64,000 nucleotides of DNA, taken from contig NZ_LNBE01000004.1 of NCBI RefSeq assembly GCF_001445655.1, forward strand, positions 1,798,001 through 1,862,000. The letters run 5' to 3'. Below, one piece after another: positions 51,755-60,259 of the stretch. Origin of the DNA: Streptomyces roseifaciens (GTDB taxonomy: Bacteria > Actinomycetota > Actinomycetes > Streptomycetales > Streptomycetaceae). Within the stretch, counting starts at the first letter, position 1; every line of letters starts with the position of its first letter. The notes under the pieces are model-generated. The model was not told where the DNA came from. It saw only the letters and a program-made list of their open reading frames with translations, and did no database searches. The position numbers and the translations under genes were made by a program.

Positions 51755-54628
51755 TTGTCCCCGACCAGCGAGACCGCAAAGGGCGGCCGCCGACTCGTCA
51801 TCGTCGAGTCGCCTGCCAAGGCGAAGACGATCAAGGGCTACCTCGGCCCCGGATACGTCGTCGAGGCGAGCGTCGGGCACATCCGTGACCTGCCGAACGG
51901 GGCCGCCGAGGTCCCGGCGAAGTACAAGGGCGAGTCCTGGGCCCGCCTCGGCGTCAACGTCGAGAAGGACTTCCAGCCGATCTACGTCGTGAACCACGAC
52001 AAGAAGGACCAGGTCAAGAAGCTCAAGGAGCTGCTGGCCGAGTCCGACGAGCTCTTCCTCGCCACCGATGAGGACCGCGAGGGCGAGGCCATCGCGTGGC
52101 ACCTGCAGGAAGTCCTCAAGCCCAAGGTCCCCGTCCGCCGCATGGTCTTCCACGAGATCACCAAGGACGCGATCCAGGCCGCCGTCGCCAGCCCGCGCGA
52201 GCTGAACAAGAAGCTCGTCGACGCCCAGGAGACCCGCCGCATCCTCGACCGCCTCTACGGCTACGAGGTCTCGCCGGTCCTGTGGAAGAAGGTCATGCCG
52301 CGGCTGTCGGCCGGCCGCGTGCAGTCCGTCGCCACCCGCCTCGTCGTCGAGCGGGAGCGCGAGCGCATCGCCTTCCGCTCCGCCGAGTACTGGGACCTCA
52401 CGGGCACCTTCGGCACCGGCCGCTCCGGTGACAACAGCGACCCCGCGACCCTCACCGCCCGCCTGGCCTCGGTCGACGGCCGGCGTGTGGCCCAGGGCCG
52501 CGACTTCGGCTCGAACGGCCGGCTGAAGGACGCCGCCCAGGTGCTCCACCTGGACGAGGCCAACGCCCGCGCGCTGGCCGCCGCCCTCGCCGACACCTCG
52601 TTCTCGGTGCGCTCGGTCGAGTCCAAGCCGTACCGCCGCTCGCCGTACGCCCCGTTCCGTACGACGACGCTGCAGCAGGAGGCCTCGCGCAAGCTGGGCT
52701 TCGGCGCGAAGGCGACCATGCAGGTGGCCCAGAAGCTGTACGAGAACGGCTTCATCACCTATATGCGTACGGACTCCACGACGCTGTCCGACACCGCCGT
52801 GAACGCGGCCCGTGCGCAGGTCACCCAGCTCTACGGCGCCGACTACCTGCCGGAGAAGCCGCGCACGTACGCCGGCAAGGTCAAGAACGCCCAGGAGGCG
52901 CACGAGGCGATCCGGCCTTCGGGTGATCGTTTCCGCACGCCCGCCGAGACCGGTCTGACCGGCGACCAGTTCCGCCTCTACGAGCTGATCTGGAAGCGGA
53001 CCGTCGCCTCCCAGATGAAGGACGCGACCGGCAACTCGGTCACCGTCAGGATCGGCGGCCGGGCGAGCGACGGCCGGGAGGCCGAGTTCACCGCCTCCGG
53101 CAAGACCATCACCTTCCACGGCTTCATGAAGGCCTACGTGGAGGGCGCGGACGACCCGAACGCCGAGCTCGACGACCGCGAGCGCCGCCTCCCGCAGGTC
53201 ACCGAGGGCGACCCGCTGGCGGCCGAGGAGATCACGGCCGACGGCCACGCCACCAAGCCCCCCGCCCGCTACACCGAGGCCTCGCTGGTCAAGGAGCTGG
53301 AGGAGCGGGAGATCGGCCGCCCGTCGACCTACGCGTCGATCATCGGCACCATCCTCGACCGCGGCTACGTCTTCAAGAAGGGCACGGCGCTCGTCCCGTC
53401 CTTCCTGAGCTTCGCCGTCGTCAACCTGCTGGAGAAGCACTTCGGCCGGCTCGTCGACTACGACTTCACCGCCTCCATGGAGGAGGACCTCGACCGCATC
53501 GCCCGCGGCGAGGCCCAGGCCGTGCCGTGGCTGCGCCGGTTCTACTTCGGCGAGGGCACCGAGGGCGCCGCGGGCGGCGCCGCCGAGGCCGGCAACGGCG
53601 ACGGCGACCACCTCGGCGGCCTCAAGGAGCTCGTCACCGACCTCGGTGCGATCGACGCCCGCGAGGTGTCCTCCTTCCCCGTCGGTAACGACATCGTGCT
53701 GCGCGTCGGCCGCTACGGCCCGTACGTCGAGCGCGGCGAGAAGGACGCCGAGGGCCACCAGCGGGCCGACGTCCCCGAGGACCTCGCGCCCGACGAGCTG
53801 ACCGTCGAGTACGCCGAGGAACTGCTCGCCAAGCCCAGCGGGGACTTCGAGCTCGGCACCGACCCCGGCACCGGTCACCAGATCGTCGCCAAGGACGGTC
53901 GCTACGGCCCCTACGTCACCGAGATCCTCCCCGAGGGCACCCCGAAGACCGGCAAGAACGCGGTCAAGCCGCGCACCGCCTCGCTCTTCAAGTCCATGTC
54001 CCTGGACACGGTCACCCTGGACGACGCGCTGCGGCTGATGTCGCTGCCGCGCGTGGTGGGCACCGACGCCGAGGGCGTCGAGATCACCGCGCAGAACGGC
54101 CGCTACGGCCCGTATCTGAAGAAGGGCACCGACTCGCGGTCGCTGGAGACCGAGGACCAGCTCTTCAGCATCACGCTGGACGAGGCCCTCGCCATCTACG
54201 CCCAGCCCAAGCAGCGCGGGCGCGCCGCGGCCAAGCCGCCGCTGAAGGAGCTGGGCACCGACCCGGTCAGCGAGCGCCCTGTCGTGGTCAAGGACGGCCG
54301 CTTCGGCCCGTACGTGACGGACGGCGAGACCAACGCCACGCTGCGCCGTGACGATGACGTCGAGACGATCACGCCGGAGCGCGGCTACGAGCTCCTGGCG
54401 GAGAAGCGCGCCAAGGGCCCGGCGAAGAAGACGGCCAAGAAGGCCGTCGCGAAGAAGGCGCCGGCGAAGAAGACCGCCGCCAAGAAGACGGCCGCCAAGA
54501 AGACCGCGGCGAAGAAGACGACGACCGCGAAGAAGACGACGGCGTCCAAGACGGCCTCCAAGACGGCCGCCAAGAAGACGACCGCCGCGAAGAAGGTGGC
54601 TGCGTCCGCTCAGGCCGCCGACGAGTGA
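51755..54628 (+). CDS. topA: DNA topoisomerase I
   Basis: A 957-residue type IA topoisomerase that relaxes negative supercoils. N-terminal TOPRIM: RLVIVESPAKAKTI and DEDREGEAIAWHL; active-site Tyr336 in ITYMRTDST. There are no C-terminal zinc-finger Cys4 motifs; instead four RYGPY-type repeats (topo C repeats) and a Lys/Ala-rich tail of about 65 residues, typical of Streptomyces TopA. The start is TTG 51755 (product begins SPTSETAKGGRR), chosen by recall of the S. coelicolor protein; the frame is open upstream to a GTG/ATG-like region at 51671. Confidence 0.95.
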   Translation: MSPTSETAKGGRRLVIVESPAKAKTIKGYLGPGYVVEASVGHIRDLPNGAAEVPAKYKGESWARLGVNVEKDFQPIYVVNHDKKDQVKKLKELLAESDELFLATDEDREGEAIAWHLQEVLKPKVPVRRMVFHEITKDAIQAAVASPRELNKKLVDAQETRRILDRLYGYEVSPVLWKKVMPRLSAGRVQSVATRLVVERERERIAFRSAEYWDLTGTFGTGRSGDNSDPATLTARLASVDGRRVAQGRDFGSNGRLKDAAQVLHLDEANARALAAALADTSFSVRSVESKPYRRSPYAPFRTTTLQQEASRKLGFGAKATMQVAQKLYENGFITYMRTDSTTLSDTAVNAARAQVTQLYGADYLPEKPRTYAGKVKNAQEAHEAIRPSGDRFRTPAETGLTGDQFRLYELIWKRTVASQMKDATGNSVTVRIGGRASDGREAEFTASGKTITFHGFMKAYVEGADDPNAELDDRERRLPQVTEGDPLAAEEITADGHATKPPARYTEASLVKELEEREIGRPSTYASIIGTILDRGYVFKKGTALVPSFLSFAVVNLLEKHFGRLVDYDFTASMEEDLDRIARGEAQAVPWLRRFYFGEGTEGAAGGAAEAGNGDGDHLGGLKELVTDLGAIDAREVSSFPVGNDIVLRVGRYGPYVERGEKDAEGHQRADVPEDLAPDELTVEYAEELLAKPSGDFELGTDPGTGHQIVAKDGRYGPYVTEILPEGTPKTGKNAVKPRTASLFKSMSLDTVTLDDALRLMSLPRVVGTDAEGVEITAQNGRYGPYLKKGTDSRSLETEDQLFSITLDEALAIYAQPKQRGRAAAKPPLKELGTDPVSERPVVVKDGRFGPYVTDGETNATLRRDDDVETITPERGYELLAEKRAKGPAKKTAKKAVAKKAPAKKTAAKKTAAKKTAAKKTTTAKKTTASKTASKTAAKKTTAAKKVAASAQAADE

Positions 54629-54873
54629 CCGGCTGACGGCGCGGGCGGACGCTGCCCCGGCGCGGCGTCTGCCCGGGCCGTCCGCGTTCGTTCGTGTCTG
54701 TCTGCGTTCCTCTGCGTTCGCCTGTGTTCCTTCGTGTCCGTCCCCGCCCTCTTCCGGCAGTCGCCGGGGGAGGGTCGAGCCGAGGCCCGTCAGCGTCGGT
54801 GGGCCATCCATTCGTTCGGGCGCATGTTCGGGCAGAAACGCGGAAGCCCGGACAGGCCGGATAGGCTGGCAGG

Positions 54874-57800
54874 ATGACGCGAGCCGAGCAGCCAACCGTG
54901 GTGACCCCCACCTCCGGCGCCCTAGCCGCGGACTCCCGCGAGCGTGCCGTCCGGTCCCTGCTGCGCTTCCCCCCGCTGCGGCGGCTGTGGAACGCCCAGT
55001 TCGCCGGCGGTGTCGGAGACTCCCTCGCCCTCCTCGTGCTCCTGCTGCTCTCGCTGCAGGCGGCCGTCGCGGAGGGCTCCCTCGGAGGCGGCTACCGGGG
55101 CGCGGCCTTCGCCGTCGCCGCGGTCCTCGCGGCCCGGCTGCTGGCGACCCTCCTCTTCGGCGCGGTCCTGCTCGGGCCGCTCTCCTCGCTCATCGCCCCG
55201 GCCGGTCCCCTCGACCGCCGGTGGACCATGATCGGCGCGGACGGCGTCCGGTTCGGCCTGCTGGCCGTCGCGCCCCTGTGGCTCGACTGGACCGGCAGCC
55301 GTGCGCTCGCCTTCCTGCTGATCTCGGCCTTCGTGATCGGTGTCGCCGAGCGCGTGTGGACGGTCGTCAAGGACAGTGCGGCCCCCGCGCTCCTGCCCGC
55401 GCCCCCCGTCGAAGGCTCGGCGGTGCGCCCGCTGCCCGATCACTACGACGCGCTGCGGCGCCTCTCGCTGCGCACGAGCTTCGTCTCGCTGCCCCTCGCG
55501 GCCGCCGCGCTCCTCGTCGCCACGCTGATCGGCAATCTGCTCGGGGCCGGCATCGACTGGTTCCACCAGCACCAGGCGGCCCTCGGGTCGTTCCTCGCGG
55601 CCGTGCTGTTCGGCACCTCGGCCGCCATCCTCTACTTCCTGGCGCTGCCCGGCGCGAAGTCGCCCCGCGTGCGCTCCCCGCTGGAAGGCCTGCGCCGCCC
55701 CAGGACCACCCAGGGCCCGGACGCCGGGCGGACGCCGGACACGGGTCGTACGGGCGCCATCCCGGTGCTCGTCCTGGCCTGCGCGGCCGTCGCCGGTGCC
55801 ATCGCCGCCGCCGTCGGCGTGGCCGCCCTCCAGGCCGTCGACCTCGGCGGCGGGCCGGTCGCCTTCGCGCTGCTCGTGCTCGCCCTCGCAGGCGGCCCCG
55901 TCATCGGCATCCGCAGCGCCGTCAAGGTGCTCCCCGGCTTCTCCCGGCGCCGCCTGCTCGCGCTGTCCATCGCGCTGACCGGCCTGGCGCTGCTCGCTGC
56001 GGGCCTCGTGCCCGACCCCACGACGGTGCTCCTGCTCGTGCTGCTCGCCGGCGTCTGCGCGGGCATCGCCGCCAACACCGGCCACGCCCTCCTCGACCAG
56101 GAGACGGAAGAGGCCCGCCGGCCCCGTACGACCGATCACCTGCACGCCGTCGTGCGCGTCACGGCCGCGCTGGGCGCGGTCGCCGCGCCGCTGCTCGCCG
56201 CCGCCATCGGGCCGCACCGGCTGGAGCGCGGCAGCTTCGTCTTCGCGCACGGCGGGGCGGCCTTCACGCTGATGCTCGTCGGTGCGCTGCTGCTGCCCGT
56301 AGGCGCCCTCGTGCTCGGCAAGACCGACGACCGGCACGGCGTCCCCTTCCGCCGCGACCTGCTGGACGTGCTGCGCGGCGGCGACCCCGAGCAGGTCCCC
56401 GCCACGACCGGCTTCTTCCTCGCCTTCGAGGGCGGCGACGGCGCCGGCAAGTCCACCCAGGTACGGGCCATCGCCGAGTGGATCCGCTCCAAGGGCCACG
56501 AGGTCGTCGTCACCCGCGAGCCCGGCGCCACGCCCATCGGGCAGCGGCTGCGCGCGATCCTGCTGGACGTCTCGTCGGCCGGCCTGTCCGACCGCGCGGA
56601 GGCGCTGCTCTACGCGGCCGACCGCGCCGAGCACGTCGACTCCGTCGTCCAGCCCGCCCTCCAGCGCGGCGCGATCGTCATCTCCGACCGCTACATCGAC
56701 TCGTCCGTGGCCTACCAGGGCGCCGGGCGCGACCTCTCGCCGACCGAGATCGCCCGCATCAACCGCTGGGCCACGGGCGGTCTCGTGCCCCACCTGACCG
56801 TGCTGCTCGACGTCTCGCCCGAGACCGCGCGAGAACGTTTCACCGAGGCGCCCGACCGGCTCGAATCCGAGCCCATGGAGTTCCACAACCGCGTCCGCAC
56901 CGGGTTCCTGACCTTGGCCGCCGCCGACCCCTCGCGCTACCTCGTCGTCGACGCCGGGCAGGCGCCCGAGGACATCACCACCGTCGTACGCCACCGCCTC
57001 GACCAGGCCCTGCCGCTCTCCGCGGCCGAGATCGAAGCCCGCGAGCAGGCCCGCAAGGCCGCCGAGGAAGAGGCGCGGCGCAAGGCCGAGGAAGAGGCCG
57101 CGCGCAAGGCGGAGGAGGCGCGGCTGGAGCGCGAGCGCCAGGAGCAGCTCGCCAAGCTGCGCGCCGAGGAGGAAGAGCGCAAGCGGCGCGAGGCCGAGGA
57201 GGCCCGCATCCGCGAAGAGGCGCGCCTCGCCGAGGAAGCCCGGCAGCGTGCCGAGGAAGCCCGTCGCCAGGCGGAGGAGGAGCGCAAGCGCCGCGAGGCG
57301 GAGGAGCGCACCCGCGCCGCCGAGCAGGAGCGGCTCCGCAAGCAGGCCGAGGAAGAGGCGCGGCTGCGCGCGGAGGCCGAGGAGCGGCGCCTGGAGAAGC
57401 AGCGCAAGGCGGAGGAGGCGCTGCTGCGGGCGGAGCGGGCGCGGGTGGCGGCGGAGGAGGCTGCGGCGACGGCTTCGACTGCGGCTTCGGCTTCGACTGC
57501 GCCGGGCTCCTTCGACGCGGCGGCTTCGGCTGCCGATTCGGCTCCGGCTTCGGCTTCCGAGGCTCCGACCGTCGAGCGGCCCTCGTTCCGTAAGGAGGCC
57601 GTGGCCCCGGGGAGCTCGGACGAGACGCAGGTCGTCCAGTCGCCGGCCGTTCAGAGTCCGTCCGTCCACCGGCCGGACCCGCGCGACACGGACTTCACCC
57701 ACCTGACGGCGGACACGACGCCCACGGTGGAGCGGCCGCGCATCGACCCGCGGGCCTCGCGGGCGTCCGGTGTGTCCGGCGCATCCAGTGCATCCAGTGC

Positions 57801-58344
57801 ATCCAGTGCAACCGGTGCGTCCGACGACACCGAGGTGCTGCCGCCCGTTCCCGTACGGCCCGTGGACCAGCAGCGTGTGACGTGGGGCGTGGAGTCGCAG
57901 CAGGCAGCGCCTGAGCCCGCGTCTTCGCCCGCGCCGTCGCGGGAGTCGGAGGAGACGGCTGTGCTGCCGCAGCCGCCGGTTGCCGGCGCTGCGGATGCCG
58001 ACGCCGATGCCGATGCCGACATGGATGTGACGGAGGTGCTGCCTCCGGTACGGCCCGAGCCGCGGACCGAGGATCCGGCGGACCGGGTGCCGGACTGGCT
58101 GTTCCGTCCGGAGGAGCGCGCAGGCACGGACGCGGGCGCGGGCGCGGGCGCGGGCTCGGACACCGAGCGGACGCGAGAGCTGCCGCAGGTGGACGAGGAC
58201 GCCGCCGCCAGGGGCCGCCGCCGTCCGGGCTGGGCGGAGGAGAACTCCGGCGACGACGAGCCGACGCTCGCGGACGAGCTCCTGGGACGGGGTGGCCGCG
58301 ATCGCGGCCGCCGCGACGACGACGAGCGGGGCGGCCGCCGCTGA
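54874..58344 (+). CDS. tmk: MFS-like membrane domain fused to thymidylate kinase and a charged helix
   Basis: An 1156-residue fusion. Residues about 28-480 are membrane-embedded with about 10-12 helices, resembling a major facilitator. About 511-710 is a complete dTMP kinase: FEGGDGAGKST P-loop, TREPGATPIG, SDRYIDSSVAYQGAGR. About 720-865 is an uninterrupted Glu/Arg/Lys/Ala segment, probably a single alpha-helix or coiled coil. The rest is disordered, Pro/Ser/Asp-rich. It makes dTDP for DNA synthesis, apparently tethered to the membrane. The fusion is a Streptomyces trait; what the membrane part moves is unknown. ATG start. Confidence 0.93.
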   Translation: MTRAEQPTVVTPTSGALAADSRERAVRSLLRFPPLRRLWNAQFAGGVGDSLALLVLLLLSLQAAVAEGSLGGGYRGAAFAVAAVLAARLLATLLFGAVLLGPLSSLIAPAGPLDRRWTMIGADGVRFGLLAVAPLWLDWTGSRALAFLLISAFVIGVAERVWTVVKDSAAPALLPAPPVEGSAVRPLPDHYDALRRLSLRTSFVSLPLAAAALLVATLIGNLLGAGIDWFHQHQAALGSFLAAVLFGTSAAILYFLALPGAKSPRVRSPLEGLRRPRTTQGPDAGRTPDTGRTGAIPVLVLACAAVAGAIAAAVGVAALQAVDLGGGPVAFALLVLALAGGPVIGIRSAVKVLPGFSRRRLLALSIALTGLALLAAGLVPDPTTVLLLVLLAGVCAGIAANTGHALLDQETEEARRPRTTDHLHAVVRVTAALGAVAAPLLAAAIGPHRLERGSFVFAHGGAAFTLMLVGALLLPVGALVLGKTDDRHGVPFRRDLLDVLRGGDPEQVPATTGFFLAFEGGDGAGKSTQVRAIAEWIRSKGHEVVVTREPGATPIGQRLRAILLDVSSAGLSDRAEALLYAADRAEHVDSVVQPALQRGAIVISDRYIDSSVAYQGAGRDLSPTEIARINRWATGGLVPHLTVLLDVSPETARERFTEAPDRLESEPMEFHNRVRTGFLTLAAADPSRYLVVDAGQAPEDITTVVRHRLDQALPLSAAEIEAREQARKAAEEEARRKAEEEAARKAEEARLERERQEQLAKLRAEEEERKRREAEEARIREEARLAEEARQRAEEARRQAEEERKRREAEERTRAAEQERLRKQAEEEARLRAEAEERRLEKQRKAEEALLRAERARVAAEEAAATASTAASASTAPGSFDAAASAADSAPASASEAPTVERPSFRKEAVAPGSSDETQVVQSPAVQSPSVHRPDPRDTDFTHLTADTTPTVERPRIDPRASRASGVSGASSASSASSATGASDDTEVLPPVPVRPVDQQRVTWGVESQQAAPEPASSPAPSRESEETAVLPQPPVAGAADADADADADMDVTEVLPPVRPEPRTEDPADRVPDWLFRPEERAGTDAGAGAGAGSDTERTRELPQVDEDAAARGRRRPGWAEENSGDDEPTLADELLGRGGRDRGRRDDDERGGRR

Positions 58345-58382
58345 GCCCTTGCCGGGCCTCGGCAGGTTCGGCCGGGGGCGGG

Positions 58383-58600
58383 GGTGGTCTCGGCACCGTC
58401 GGGTTGCGTCGTCGTGGTTGATCGCCGTTGCGGCGGGATCAAGGGGCGTGGCCTCCCAGCGGGACCAAGCGGCGGGCGGTGGGCGTCGGCGTGCGCTTGC
58501 CGGGGTGCGCGCCCTCAAGGGTGGCGGTGGTCTCGGCACCGCCGGGTTGCGTCGTCGTGGCCGGTCGCCGTTGCGGCGGATTCGAGAGGCGCGGGCCCTC
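58383..58600. repeat. Two imperfect copies of an intergenic repeat, 143 bases apart
   Basis: A stretch starting GGTGGTCTCGGCACCG at 58383 recurs at 58526 with about 85% identity for roughly 65 bases (GGGTTGCGTCGTCGTGG and CGCCGTTGCGGCGG are common to both). Both lie in the 369-base gap 58345-58713 between tmk and the delta-prime gene, which has no other feature. They resemble dispersed Streptomyces intergenic repeats. Confidence 0.6.
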
Positions 58601-58713
58601 GACAGGCCTTGTGGTGGGCGTGGCCTCGCCATCGGGCCGTGCTCGACCGGCGTTCGGTGTCGGTGGGGTGGCCCACAATGGACGTCGCAGGACAACCAGT
58701 GCGGAGGACAGCC

Positions 58714-59940
58714 ATGGCGGTGTGGGACGACGTGGTCGGTCAGGACCGGGTGACGGAGCAGCTTTCCGCCGCCGCGCGGGATGCGGATGCCCTGGTCACG
58801 GTCACCGCCGCCGAGTCGGCCGCGTCGGACGCCGCGGCCGTCGGCGGCGGGTCGATGACCCACGCCTGGCTGTTCACCGGGCCCCCCGGCTCCGGACGGG
58901 CCGACGCCGCTCGTGCGTTCGCCGCCGCCCTGCAGTGCGTGAGCCCGGACAAGGCCGTCGGCGGGGCCCCCGGCTGCGGTTTCTGCGACGGCTGCCACAC
59001 CTCGCTCGTCGGCACGCACGCGGACGTGGAGATCGTCCGCACCGATCAGCTGTCGATCGGCGTCAAGGAGACCCGTGAGCTGGTCCGCCGTGCCCAGCTC
59101 TCGCCGGCCGGCGGACGCTGGCAGGTGATCGTCCTGGAGGACGCCGACCGGCTGACGGAGGGCGCGGGCAACGTCCTGCTGAAGGCGGTCGAAGAGCCCG
59201 CACCGCGCACGGTGTGGCTCCTGTGCGCGCCGTCCCTGGAGGACGTGCTGCCCACCATCCGTTCCCGCTGCCGCCTCCTCACTCTGCGCACGCCGCCGGT
59301 GGCCGCCGTGGCGGAGGTCCTCGCCCGGCGCGACGGCATCGAGTCCGAGCTGGCCGCGCGGATGGCCCGTGCGACGCAGGGGCACATCGGCCGGGCCCGC
59401 CGCCTGGCCACCGACGAGCGGGCCCGTGCCCGCCGCGCGGCCGTGCTCAAGCTGCCGCTGCGCGTCGACGACGTCGGCGGCTGCCTGAAGGCCGCTCAGG
59501 AGCTGATCGACGCGGCCGCCGAGGACGCCAAGCAGGTCGCGGAGGAGGTCGACGCCAAGGAGACCGAAGAGCTGAGGGCTGCGCTCGGTGCGGCGGCCGG
59601 TACGGGCAGCCGTCTCCCGCGCGGCACGGCGGGCGCGATGAAGGAGCTGCTGGACCGCCAGAAGCGCCGCAGCACGCGTACCCAGCGCGACAGCCTGGAC
59701 CTTGCTCTGGTCGACCTGACGGGCTTCTACCGCGACGTCCTGGCGATGCAGCTCCACTCGCGCGTGGAGATCGCCAACGCGGACATGCAGGACGCGCTGG
59801 AGCGCGTGGCCTCCGCGTCCGGCCCGGAGCGGACGCTGCGCCGCATCGAGGCGATCATCGACTGCCGGAGGGCGCTGGACCGCAACGTGGCACCGCTGCT
59901 CGCGGTCGAAGCGATGACGATGGCGCTGCGAGCCGGCTGA
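58714..59940 (+). CDS. holB: DNA polymerase III delta-prime subunit
   Basis: A 408-residue AAA+ clamp-loader subunit: AVWDDVVGQDRV start, GPPGSGRAD P-loop (Lys of the usual GKT replaced, fitting a non-hydrolysing delta-prime), a zinc module CGFCDGCH, the Walker B-like VIVLEDADRL, and SRC arginine-finger motif in TIRSRCRLL. ATG 58714 follows GCGGAGGACA. The tmk-holB pairing is widely conserved in bacteria. It loads the sliding clamp with delta and gamma/tau. Confidence 0.94.
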   Translation: MAVWDDVVGQDRVTEQLSAAARDADALVTVTAAESAASDAAAVGGGSMTHAWLFTGPPGSGRADAARAFAAALQCVSPDKAVGGAPGCGFCDGCHTSLVGTHADVEIVRTDQLSIGVKETRELVRRAQLSPAGGRWQVIVLEDADRLTEGAGNVLLKAVEEPAPRTVWLLCAPSLEDVLPTIRSRCRLLTLRTPPVAAVAEVLARRDGIESELAARMARATQGHIGRARRLATDERARARRAAVLKLPLRVDDVGGCLKAAQELIDAAAEDAKQVAEEVDAKETEELRAALGAAAGTGSRLPRGTAGAMKELLDRQKRRSTRTQRDSLDLALVDLTGFYRDVLAMQLHSRVEIANADMQDALERVASASGPERTLRRIEAIIDCRRALDRNVAPLLAVEAMTMALRAG

Positions 59941-60018
59941 ACCGACTGGCCCGACTGAACCGACTGAACCGACCGGCCCGGTTGAACGGACTGGCCCGGC
60001 TGAACCGGCTGCACCAGC
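59936..60018. repeat. Degenerate 9-base tandem repeats after holB
   Basis: About nine units of GAACCGACT and GGCCCGACT/GGCCCGGTT types follow the holB stop. They occupy the start of the 319-base gap 59941-60259; the remainder shows only the leader of the next gene. The units resemble slipped-strand expansions. Confidence 0.6.
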
Positions 60019-60259
60019 CGAGCGCTGCGGACCGCCCGGGCCGGGCACGCGTCCGGTTACGCACTCTCACTCATATGAGGCCTCCTGGGCCCGGCGACTG
60101 GCGGCAGCCCGCAGGGGTGCGGATACGCTCCGTCGGTACGCAGTGATTCTCCGTGACGCTGCGTGAAGCTCAGCTCCTCCTCGCTGCCGGCCGGGCAACC
60201 CCCATGCCTCCGTGCAGCGGCACTCCACGCACCCACGCAGAGGGACAAGGGACCAGCCG

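Noticed and set aside
51710..54895. Open minus-strand frame of about 1060 codons opposite topA
   Set aside because: No motifs, Leu/Arg/Gly-rich composition; mirrors topA codon bias.
54922..60048. Open minus-strand frame of about 1700 codons across tmk and holB
   Set aside because: Antisense to genes with clear family motifs; low-complexity Gly/Arg/Ala-rich product typical of GC-rich third-position shadows.
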